DNA of 64,000 nucleotides, taken from 62-47 sp044463945 (GTDB lineage Bacteria; Pseudomonadota; Alphaproteobacteria; Rhizobiales; Xanthobacteraceae). Position numbers and translations under genes: made by a program. The notes below the pieces were generated by a model. The model was not told the origin of the DNA, searched no databases, and worked only from the letters and a program-made list of their open reading frames with translations. Position 1 is the first letter of the stretch. Each line of letters begins with the position of its first letter. The stretch covers positions 1 to 64,000 of the forward strand of contig JBIQLW010000001.1 in assembly GCA_044463945.1 (NCBI GenBank), in the 5' to 3' direction. This document shows positions 57,036-64,000 of the stretch, in pieces.

Positions 57036-57683
57036 ATGATGAAACGTTCACGCGATCAGTTGGCCGCTCGTGTCGCCCGCGACATTCCCGACGGCGCTTA
57101 CGTCAATCTCGGCATCGGCCTTCCGACTCTGGTCGCGAACCACCTGCCGCCGGATCGCGAGGTCGTCCTGCATAGCGAGAACGGGCTTCTGGGCATGGGC
57201 CCGGCGCCGGCCAAGGGCAACGAGGACATGGATCTGATCAACGCCGGAAAGCAGCCGGTGACCATGCTGAAGGGCGCCTCGATTTCCCATCACGCGGATT
57301 CGTTCGCGATGATCCGGGGCGGGCACCTCGACATTTGCGTGCTGGGTGCGTTCCAGGTGGCGGCGAACGGCGATCTGGCCAACTGGCGCACCGCCACCCC
57401 GGGCGCGATTCCCGCGGTCGGCGGGGCGATGGACCTCGCCGCGGGCGCGCGGCAGGTGTTTGCGATGATGGAGCATCGCACCAGCTCGGGCGCGGCGAAG
57501 CTGGTCGAACGCTGCACCTATCCGCTGACCGGGTTGCACTGCGTGACGCGGGTCTATACCGACCTTGCCGTGATCGACGTGATGCCGGAGGGTTTCGTCG
57601 CGCGCGAGTGGGTCGATGGATTGTCGTTCGAGGAGTTGTGCCGGCTCACCGAAGCGCCGCTCAAAAGAGGAGATCGTGCGTGA
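57036..57683 (+). CDS. 3-oxoacid CoA-transferase subunit B
   Basis: 215 residues from an ATG preceded by GGAGGG. The catalytic glutamate is Glu48 in HSENGLLGMGPAPA, and YVNLGIGLPTLVANHL begins the fold. Partner of subunit A, 14 nt upstream. It would move CoA from succinyl-CoA (or another acyl-CoA) onto a 3-oxoacid, which fits a product of the carboxylase next door. Confidence 0.93.
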   Translation: MMKRSRDQLAARVARDIPDGAYVNLGIGLPTLVANHLPPDREVVLHSENGLLGMGPAPAKGNEDMDLINAGKQPVTMLKGASISHHADSFAMIRGGHLDICVLGAFQVAANGDLANWRTATPGAIPAVGGAMDLAAGARQVFAMMEHRTSSGAAKLVERCTYPLTGLHCVTRVYTDLAVIDVMPEGFVAREWVDGLSFEELCRLTEAPLKRGDRA

Positions 57684-57769
57684 TCGCCGGGCAGCGATGA
57701 CGGCTTGCGTGATCGGGAATGCAGCGTGTATGCATGTGGAGCATGCGTGACGGAAACGAGAGAGGTTCG

Positions 57770-58882
57770 ATGACAAGCCAGACCGACGAGATGACGAATT
57801 CCTCAAAGCGCGTCGAGCGGTGCGCGGACTGGCCGGGTCAGCGCGCTCAACGGAGCGGCCTCGTGGTTCGACACGACTGGACCCACGCCGAGGCCGACGA
57901 AATCTATCACGCGCCGTTCATGGATCTGGTTTACCGGGCGCAGACTATCCACCGCATGGTGTTCGATCCCAACAAGGTGCAGTTCAGCCGGCTTCTGAAC
58001 ATCAAGACCGGCGGTTGCCCGGAAGACTGCGGCTATTGCAGCCAGTCCGCTCATCATGAGAGCGGGCTTCAGGCATCGAAGCTGATGGACCCGGCGCGCG
58101 TCATCGCTGAGGCGAAGGCCGCGGCCGCGGCCGGGGCGACCCGCTATTGCATGGGCGCCGCCTGGCGATCACCCAAGGCGCGCGACATGGGGCCGCTGAT
58201 CGAGATGGTCAAAGGCGTGAAGGCGCTGGGGCTGGAAACCTGCATGACGCTCGGCATGTTGAGCCCGGAACAGGCCCGTCAACTCGCGGACGCCGGGCTG
58301 GATTATTACAATCACAACATCGATACATCACCGGAATACTACGCCTCCGTAGTCCGCACGCGGGCGTTCGGCGATCGGCTGGAGACGCTGAAGCATGTCC
58401 ACGACGCCGGTATGAAGGTCTGCTGTGGCGGCATTCTCGGCCTCGGCGAGGCGCCGCCCGACCGCGTCGAGATGCTGCGGACGCTGGCCAACCTGCCGCA
58501 GCATCCGGAGAGCGTGCCGATCAACATGCTGATCCCGATCGAGGGCACGCCGTTGGCGAAGGCCGATCCGATCGATTCGATTTCATTCGTTCGCACCGTG
58601 GCGCTGGCAAGGATTTTGATGCCGCTGTCCGACGTTCGCCTGTCGGCCGGTCGCACCGCGATGAGCGACGAGATGCAGGCGCTGTGCTTCATGGCGGGAG
58701 CCAATTCGATCTTCATCGGCGACACGCTCCTGACGGCGAACAATCCGAGCGAGGACAAGGATCAGAGTCTGCTTCGGCGACTCGGCATGGAACGAGCCGA
58801 GGACAGACCCGGCGCGAGCGGAAACCACGCGGGCTGCGTGTCGGATCATTCGAGCCGGGATCACGAGGTCAGTCTGTCGTAG
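57770..58882 (+). CDS. bioB: Biotin synthase
   Basis: 370 residues. Radical-SAM cluster GGCPEDCGYCSQ (Cys83, Cys87, Cys90), then the auxiliary-cluster residues Cys127 (YCMGAAWR), Cys158 (ETCMTLG), Cys218 (KVCCGG) and the Arg in RLSAGR. The start is the ATG after GAGAGG. An N-terminal stretch of about 35 residues and a C-terminal tail extend beyond the core. It inserts sulfur into dethiobiotin. Its place right after two biotin-dependent carboxylase sets suggests dedicated cofactor supply; no other bio genes are seen. Confidence 0.95.
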   Translation: MTSQTDEMTNSSKRVERCADWPGQRAQRSGLVVRHDWTHAEADEIYHAPFMDLVYRAQTIHRMVFDPNKVQFSRLLNIKTGGCPEDCGYCSQSAHHESGLQASKLMDPARVIAEAKAAAAAGATRYCMGAAWRSPKARDMGPLIEMVKGVKALGLETCMTLGMLSPEQARQLADAGLDYYNHNIDTSPEYYASVVRTRAFGDRLETLKHVHDAGMKVCCGGILGLGEAPPDRVEMLRTLANLPQHPESVPINMLIPIEGTPLAKADPIDSISFVRTVALARILMPLSDVRLSAGRTAMSDEMQALCFMAGANSIFIGDTLLTANNPSEDKDQSLLRRLGMERAEDRPGASGNHAGCVSDHSSRDHEVSLS

Positions 58883-58964
58883 GAGTCTGGCCGGAGCGTC
58901 TGCCGAGGTCTGCCGGTCCCGTGCAAGTCGAAGGGCGAATGATCCGCTCGCGCCCGCCGCGAAC

Positions 58965-59795
58965 TTAGTTCCGTGGCGGTTGAGACGCGAAGGGAAAGCC
59001 GATGATCCGCATCTCCTGCGAGGCGTCGGCCTTGGTGCGCTGAAGGACGGCGAAAATCTCTCTTGTGGCGTCGGCGCCAGCATCGGCGAGATTGTCGCCC
59101 CGGCAAAGCCTGGCGACCAGCAGCGCGGTAAAGAGATCGCCGGTGCCGCAGGGACGGATCGGGAGACGGGCTACCGGCGTTCGGCTTAAGGCGTTCGGCA
59201 ACCACACGATCGTCTCGACCGTGCCGGGCGCGGTGTCATCCAGCGCGCAGCCGGTGACCGCCGCCGCCTTGGTGCCGCGCGCGCTGAGTGTGCGCATGGC
59301 CTCGTCAAGGTCCTCGGCTGAGCGTGCCTTGCCCCGCGCCAGAAGCTCCAGTTCATACTGGTTAGGCGTGATCACCGACGCCATCGGCGCGAGCCGCTCG
59401 CGAAAAGCGTCGATCAACCCCTCCTTGACGAACACGCCGAGATCGTCGTCGCCCATCACCGGATCGCAGACATAGACCAGTTTCGGGTTGCGCTGCAGAG
59501 CGCGGGCGACGAACGTGGCGACGACGGCGGCATTCTCGACCGAGCCGAGATAGCCAGTGACGATCACTTTGGCGGTTTCCACGAGGCCGCGTTCCTCGAC
59601 GCCGCGCAGCAAGTCCGCGATCAGAGCCGCCTCCAGCACTTTTCCATGTGTGGTCGGATAGTGCGGATGGTTGGACAGCAGCGCTGTAGGGACGGCCGCG
59701 ACCTCCAGCCCCTTGGCCTGCATCGGGAAGACGGCCGCGCTGTTGCCGACATGGCCATGGACCACCTGACTCTGGATCGAGATCACGTCGGTCAT
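58965..59795 (-). CDS. pdxY: Pyridoxal kinase
   Basis: 276 residues, ribokinase fold. VISIQSQVVHGHVGNSAAVF at the start, VYVCDPVMGDDDLGVFV and the C-terminal anion-hole motif RPCGTGDLFTALLVARL with catalytic Asp. It phosphorylates pyridoxal to PLP. It overlaps the YggS gene by 4 nt and ends facing bioB. PdxY is inferred over PdxK by the GTGD neighbourhood and length; the difference is not certain. Confidence 0.9.
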   Translation of the reverse strand: MTDVISIQSQVVHGHVGNSAAVFPMQAKGLEVAAVPTALLSNHPHYPTTHGKVLEAALIADLLRGVEERGLVETAKVIVTGYLGSVENAAVVATFVARALQRNPKLVYVCDPVMGDDDLGVFVKEGLIDAFRERLAPMASVITPNQYELELLARGKARSAEDLDEAMRTLSARGTKAAAVTGCALDDTAPGTVETIVWLPNALSRTPVARLPIRPCGTGDLFTALLVARLCRGDNLADAGADATREIFAVLQRTKADASQEMRIIGFPFASQPPRN

Positions 59796-60577
59796 GACGG
59801 TCCGCCCGCGGTCGGCCAGTAATAGTTGTCCGGGGTCGGACGCTTGCCGAAGATCGCCTGTCCGACGCGGACGATGGTTGAGCCTTCCTCAATGGCTTCC
59901 TCGAAATCCCCGGACATGCCCATGGAGAGTTCGGTCAGCGCGGCGTTGCGCTTCACGGCCTGATCACGCAGGCGGCGCAGAAGCTGGAAACAGGGGAGGA
60001 CCTTCGCCATGTCGGAACTGAACAGCGCCAGCGTCATCAGGCCGCGCGGCTTCAGCCGGGGAAAGCGATCGAGCATCTCCACGAAGGGCAGCAGCGCATC
60101 CGGGTGCAGGCCGTACTTGCTGTCCTCGCCCGAGGTGTTGACCTGGACATAGACGTCGAGGACGCGGTCCTCGCGCTCAAGCCGCGCGTTGAGAAGATCG
60201 GCCAGCCGCTCGCTGTCGAGCGCGTGAAACTCGGTCGCGAAGCGGGTCAGGTATTTGACCTTGTTGGTCTGAAGATGCCCGACGATGCACCAGTCGATGG
60301 CGAGATCGGACAGCGCCTCGCGCTTGGAGATCGCCTCCTGAATCTTGTTCTCGCCGAAGGCGTGAATGCCGGCCCGGAAGGCGAACCGCAGGATATGCGC
60401 CGGCACCGTCTTGGTGATCGGCAGGAGCCGCACCGAGGCGCGATCGCGCCCGGCCCGCGCGCAGGCGTTGGCGATACGATCCTCGACTGCGGTCAGATTG
60501 GCGGAAAAGGTCGCGAACGGATCGGGGCCGAAGCGTTCGATATCCTCGGGCGACAGGGGGGTATGGTCGCGGTTCAC
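59792..60577 (-). CDS. yggS: YggS/PROSC-family PLP-binding protein
   Basis: 261 residues from a GTG preceded by GGAGG. PLP-binding Lys56 in LLPITKTVPAHILR, plus AGIHAFGENKIQEA, CIVGHLQTNKVKY and GLMTLALFSSD, and the phosphate end SMGMSGDFEEAIEEGSTIVR. It keeps free PLP at safe levels. The start is chosen over an upstream frame to 60655 that covers the preceding gene. Overlap with pdxY (ATGA) makes a PLP module. Confidence 0.92.
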   Translation of the reverse strand: MNRDHTPLSPEDIERFGPDPFATFSANLTAVEDRIANACARAGRDRASVRLLPITKTVPAHILRFAFRAGIHAFGENKIQEAISKREALSDLAIDWCIVGHLQTNKVKYLTRFATEFHALDSERLADLLNARLEREDRVLDVYVQVNTSGEDSKYGLHPDALLPFVEMLDRFPRLKPRGLMTLALFSSDMAKVLPCFQLLRRLRDQAVKRNAALTELSMGMSGDFEEAIEEGSTIVRVGQAIFGKRPTPDNYYWPTAGGPS

Positions 60578-60599
60578 GGTGCCTCCAGCGCGTGGCTCG

Positions 60600-61655
60600 T
60601 CACGGCAACCGGCAGACCGGGCGGTCGGCCGCCATGCTCCAGACCAGATCGCCACGCCGGATCAGGCGGTTCACATGCGCCATCGTTTCGGTGAAGGCGA
60701 AGCTCATCTCGTGGGCGGTGAGGTTGCGCGAATGAAACAGCGCGGGGACCAGTTCGTCCACCGATTTCGGACCGGTGCGGCACGCCTCGATTGCCCTGCG
60801 GCAACGCTCCTCGTGGTGGGCGAGAATCTCGGCGCAGCGCTGGTGAAGGCCATAAAACGGCCGCCGGTGACCCGGCAGTACCAGAACGTCGTCGGGAATT
60901 TCCGAGGTCATGCCGCGCAGCGTGCGCATGTAATGGCCGAGCGGATCGCCGGTCGGCTCCTCCGCCCAGACGCTGATATTGGGGGTGATCTTCTCAAGGA
61001 CTTGATCGGCGGCGAGGAGCAGCGAATCCTCTGGACAGTAAAGGATGACCTGTTCAGGCGCATGACCATCGGTGCTGTACACACGAAAACGGCGGCTGCC
61101 GATCACCAGCGTATCGCCCATCAGCAGCCGGTGGAAGGTTTCGGGAAGCGGCGATACCTCGCGCAGATAGTTGAGGCCCTGGGTCGCAACCAACGCGGCC
61201 GACTCCGCCGACATGCCGTAACGCAGGTAGAACGAGCGGTTCTGCTCCGATGCCATCGAGTGCGGATCGAGCGAGAGCATCTTGCAGGCGGCGTAGGTCG
61301 AGTAACTTGCCAGCAGCGGAACGTCGAAGCGTGCGCAGAGCCAGCCCGCCAGTCCGATATGATCCGGATGGTAGTGCGAGACGATGATCCGGGTGATGCG
61401 CAAACCGGCGAGTGCGTTCGCCAGCAGTTGATCCCACATTTCCCGCGCCTGCGCCGTATAGATGCCGGTGTCGAAAATCGCCCAGCCGTCGCCGTCTTCC
61501 AGGAGGTAGACGTTCACGTGATCGAGACGATACGGCAGTGGTATCCGCAGCCAGCGGACGCCGGGAGCGACCTCGATCACCTCGCCATAGGCGGGCGGGG
61601 ATTCGAACGGGAATGTTAGAACGCCAGTCTGGTCATGGCGTATGGGTTGCGTCAC
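60600..61655 (-). CDS. Metallo-beta-lactamase-fold hydrolase
   Basis: 351 residues, larger than glyoxalase II. The metal motif SHYHPDHIGL (His94, His96, Asp98, His99) and later TDGHAPEQVILYC and GHRRPFYGLHQR supply the dimetal site. A C-terminal helical region, about 80 residues, resembles that of MBL-fold proteins found in CoA pathways. It may be a thioesterase or lactonase. It is 55 bp downstream of the dehydrogenase and 22 bp before yggS. Confidence 0.88.
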   Translation of the reverse strand: MTQPIRHDQTGVLTFPFESPPAYGEVIEVAPGVRWLRIPLPYRLDHVNVYLLEDGDGWAIFDTGIYTAQAREMWDQLLANALAGLRITRIIVSHYHPDHIGLAGWLCARFDVPLLASYSTYAACKMLSLDPHSMASEQNRSFYLRYGMSAESAALVATQGLNYLREVSPLPETFHRLLMGDTLVIGSRRFRVYSTDGHAPEQVILYCPEDSLLLAADQVLEKITPNISVWAEEPTGDPLGHYMRTLRGMTSEIPDDVLVLPGHRRPFYGLHQRCAEILAHHEERCRRAIEACRTGPKSVDELVPALFHSRNLTAHEMSFAFTETMAHVNRLIRRGDLVWSMAADRPVCRLP

Positions 61656-61710
61656 GATTTCACCTCACTGCCTGGTTCACGCGGCATGGGATGCGGATAC
61701 CTCCCACCGT

Positions 61711-62859
61711 TCAGCGCAGACCGAGGCCGCGCGCAATGATGCCGCGGAGAATCTCGCGCGTTCCTCCGCGCAGCGAGAAGGACGGCGCGGCAAGGACGAT
61801 GTAGTGCAAAGTGCGCATCAACTCCAGCGTATGTTCCGTATCGGGCTCGATCTCGACGAGGCTGCGGACCACATCCGGAATCTCCTGTTCGACCAGCGCG
61901 CCGAGATCCTTAACGACCGCGGCTTCGAGCGCCGGATTTTCCCCGTTCTGTAAGAGCCAGGCGACGCCGCGCGACAGTTGACGCAGCACCACGAAGTGCG
62001 ACACCAGCCTGCCGACGGCGATCACGGCATGATCCGAGGGATTGCGCTGGAGAACGCGGATCAGTTCGGCGAACAGCACGAAGGACGAAAGGAAGCGCTC
62101 CGGGCCCGAGCGCTCATAGGCCAGTTCGCTCGTGACCTGATGCCAGCCGTTGCCCATCTCGCCGATCAGCGCCGAGGCGGGAACGAGGACGTTCTCGAAC
62201 ACCACCTCGTTGAAATGCTTCGCGCCGGAGAGATCGGCGATCGGCCGGATGGTGATGCCTGGGAGCGTCAGATCGACCAGCAGTTGGCTGGTCCCCTTGT
62301 GTCGGTCGGCCGGGCCGCCGCTGGTCCGGCAGAACAGCAGCATGTAATGCGCGCGGTGGCCGTAAGTGGTCCAGAGCTTGGTGCCGTTGACGCGGAATCC
62401 GCTGTCCACCGGCTCGGCGCGGGTGCGAACCGCCGCGAGGTCGGAGCCGGAATCCGGCTCGCTCATGCCGATGCAGCAAAAGAGTTCGCCGGCCGCGATT
62501 TTCGGCAGCACGCTGCGCCGCTGCTCCTCGGTGCCGAACCGCAATAACAGCGGCCCGCTTTGCCGATCCGCAATCCAGTGCGCGGCGACCGGCGCACCGG
62601 CGGCCAGCATCTCCTCAAGCACGACGTAACGTTCGAGGCTGCTGCGCTCGTGACCGCCATATTGCTTCGGCCAGGTCATGCCGATCCAGCCGCGCTCGCC
62701 CATCCGGCGCGAAAAGCCGGCGTCGAAGCCGGCCCAGGACGCCGCCCGCACATGCGCCGGCACGTTGCGAAGTTCCTCGGCAAGGAAGGCCCGCACTTCG
62801 CTGCGCAGTTTCTCGGCCTCGGGCAGAAACGGGGCATTGGGAAAGGTGAAGTACGACAT
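61711..62859 (-). CDS. Acyl-CoA dehydrogenase, first of a minus-strand pair
   Basis: 382 residues from the ATG overlapping the upstream stop (TGATG). Motifs CCIGMSEPDSGSDLAAVRTRA, FRVNGTKLWTTYGHRAHYML and the C-terminal RGGTREILRGIIARGLGLR are intact, with FAD-contact residues. Its partner is the diverged dehydrogenase gene immediately upstream. Two unlike acyl-CoA dehydrogenases side by side often act as an alpha2-beta2 heterotetramer (as in steroid degradation). Confidence 0.93.
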   Translation of the reverse strand: MSYFTFPNAPFLPEAEKLRSEVRAFLAEELRNVPAHVRAASWAGFDAGFSRRMGERGWIGMTWPKQYGGHERSSLERYVVLEEMLAAGAPVAAHWIADRQSGPLLLRFGTEEQRRSVLPKIAAGELFCCIGMSEPDSGSDLAAVRTRAEPVDSGFRVNGTKLWTTYGHRAHYMLLFCRTSGGPADRHKGTSQLLVDLTLPGITIRPIADLSGAKHFNEVVFENVLVPASALIGEMGNGWHQVTSELAYERSGPERFLSSFVLFAELIRVLQRNPSDHAVIAVGRLVSHFVVLRQLSRGVAWLLQNGENPALEAAVVKDLGALVEQEIPDVVRSLVEIEPDTEHTLELMRTLHYIVLAAPSFSLRGGTREILRGIIARGLGLR

Positions 62860-63959
62860 CACGCCTCCTGCATGGCGCCAAACGACGTCACGAACGGCCA
62901 CAGTCCGTCGGCCCCGGCCGCGATCGCCCGCCGGCCCAGCATCGCGCTCCAGTAGCGCTCCGGGCCGAACTCGTCCCGCCAGGCCCACAATCGCTTGGTG
63001 AAGACATGCAGCCGGTGCTCCTCGGTGAAGCCGATCGCGCCATGCACCTGATGCGCGATGGGCGCGGCAATGCTTGCCGCCTCGCCGGCCCGCACCTTGG
63101 CGGCGCCGATCGCCATGATATCGAGGGCATCGAATGCCGCGCCGGCGATGGCCGCGGCTCCGCCACATGCCGCCACCTGTCCGGCGAGGACGGCGAGTAA
63201 TTGCTGGATCGCCTGTTGCTTGCCGATCGGCTTGCCGAACTGCACCCGCTCGTTGGCGTAAGCGACCGTCATCTCCAGAACGCGCTCCAGCGCGCCGGCC
63301 ATCCCGGCGACGCGGAGCGCGGCGCCGGCCGCCTTCAGAGCCTCGCGGGTCCAGCGCGACGGCGCCGGGCGCACGTCTTCGTCCGGCAATTCGACGTCGA
63401 ACGTCACGGTGTCGGAGGGCAGGCCGGCCAACGACGCGCCTTGCGTAACGTCGGCGGCGGTGGTCCGGTTCACTCTGATCACGAACAGCCGGGCGTCATG
63501 CTTCGCCAGCACGGCGACGGTGTCGGCGTGGCGTGCCCACGGCACGCCCGCGGCGCGGCCCCGGATCCGCCATCCGGAGCCCTGTCGGTCGAGTGCGGCC
63601 GCATCGCCGCCGGAGAGCGACGCGAACGTTGCCGGGTCTGACGTTGCCTCGAAGCCCGCCTCGGTCAACAAGCGGTTGGCCAGCATCGTCTCGGCAAGCG
63701 GGATCGGCGCGGCGTAGAAACCGGCGATCCGCAGCAGTTCGATCGCTTCCGTCGCCGCGATCCCGAAGCCGCCCGCCGTCTCGCTGACGAAAGCCAGCGG
63801 AAAGCCGGCCTCCGCGACCTGCCCCCAGCAGGCTCCCGCCCATTGTCCGAGCTGAGCGCCCCGGATGTCCTGCTCGGAAACCGAGGCGAACAACCGGCTG
63901 GCGCTTTCGTTGAGCAGGGCGCTTGTCTCGCTCCGGTATTGCAAGTTCGCCATAACCAT
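62859..63959 (-). CDS. Diverged acyl-CoA dehydrogenase, second subunit of the pair
   Basis: About 366 residues using ATG 63959; ATGs at 63983, 63977 and 63953 are also in frame. It keeps the ACAD fold (ETAGGFGIAATEAIELLRIA and GAIGFTEEHRLHVFTKRLW) but the central region (LSGGDAAALDRQGSGWRIRG) is shortened and lacks the usual SEP/GSD loop seen in the neighbour. It is most likely the non-catalytic or half-active partner of a heteromeric dehydrogenase. First gene of the minus-strand operon visible here. Confidence 0.88.
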   Translation of the reverse strand: MVMANLQYRSETSALLNESASRLFASVSEQDIRGAQLGQWAGACWGQVAEAGFPLAFVSETAGGFGIAATEAIELLRIAGFYAAPIPLAETMLANRLLTEAGFEATSDPATFASLSGGDAAALDRQGSGWRIRGRAAGVPWARHADTVAVLAKHDARLFVIRVNRTTAADVTQGASLAGLPSDTVTFDVELPDEDVRPAPSRWTREALKAAGAALRVAGMAGALERVLEMTVAYANERVQFGKPIGKQQAIQQLLAVLAGQVAACGGAAAIAGAAFDALDIMAIGAAKVRAGEAASIAAPIAHQVHGAIGFTEEHRLHVFTKRLWAWRDEFGPERYWSAMLGRRAIAAGADGLWPFVTSFGAMQEA

Positions 63960-64000
63960 GTCCGTTCGCGGCACCATCCGCACCGCAGTTCAGCTTATGT

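Overview
The window (about 63% GC) reads as a chromosomal stretch of an alphaproteobacterium. The high-GC coding style, the kdpFABC-DE operon, the many acyl-CoA enzymes and ABC importers, and the look of the small secreted proteins suggest Bradyrhizobium, Rhodopseudomonas, Nitrobacter, Afipia or a relative. That placement is inferred from protein flavour, not from a marker gene. Almost everything is metabolic: four catabolic blocks separated by housekeeping or stress genes and small patches of gene debris. No CRISPR array, prophage or rRNA was seen.

Layout: 1-770 holds an IS21-type element end, a tRNA-Arg(CCG), the decayed tail of a serine recombinase and a small ORF. 799-1731 is a coiled-coil membrane protein. 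2050-14269 is a LysR regulator followed by a tightly coupled nine-gene operon: MFS transporter, DUF35 protein, thiolase, acyl-CoA synthetase, second thiolase, second synthetase, second MFS, acyl-CoA dehydrogenase and PaaK-like ligase. It should import, activate and cleave an unidentified carboxylic acid. 14270-15338 is debris: two hairpins, the tail of a lost gene and a truncated Tat-leader aldo/keto reductase. 15339-23353 is the complete kdp potassium system on the minus strand, preceded by an unnamed 27-residue membrane protein. 23616-25133 holds small secreted or unknown proteins. 25429-28115 carries a DyP peroxidase with an encapsulin-targeting tail, its encapsulin shell, and DUF2945 and DUF488 proteins. 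28164-30687 has a TetR repressor with a clear operator, an NAD(P)-binding reductase and a crotonase.

30889-39767 is an IclR regulator, a branched-chain-amino-acid-type ABC importer (binding protein, two permeases, two ATPases), an acyl-CoA ligase, a DUF169 protein, an SCP2-like protein and an alpha/beta hydrolase. 40794-57683 is the most unusual part. A class III CoA-transferase, a nitrate/sulfonate-type ABC importer and a GntR regulator are followed by two complete biotin-dependent carboxylase sets. Set 1 has two acyl-CoA-type carboxyltransferases, a 74-residue biotin carrier and a biotin carboxylase. Set 2 has AccB, AccC and an oxaloacetate-decarboxylase/transcarboxylase-5S-type carboxyltransferase. 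Then come an SDR, a second paralogous GntR, a two-subunit 3-oxoacid CoA-transferase and a biotin synthase. Three transcription units here share a CAAAATAGTTGACAAT-like element, which suggests one regulon.

58965-63959 (minus strand) converges on bioB and contains two acyl-CoA dehydrogenases, a metallo-beta-lactamase-fold hydrolase, a YggS-type PLP protein and a pyridoxal kinase. My working model for 51199-57683 is alcohol to ketone (SDR), biotin-dependent carboxylation to a 3-oxoacid, CoA transfer, then thiolysis, with biotin made locally. This is inference and needs biochemical or comparative support.
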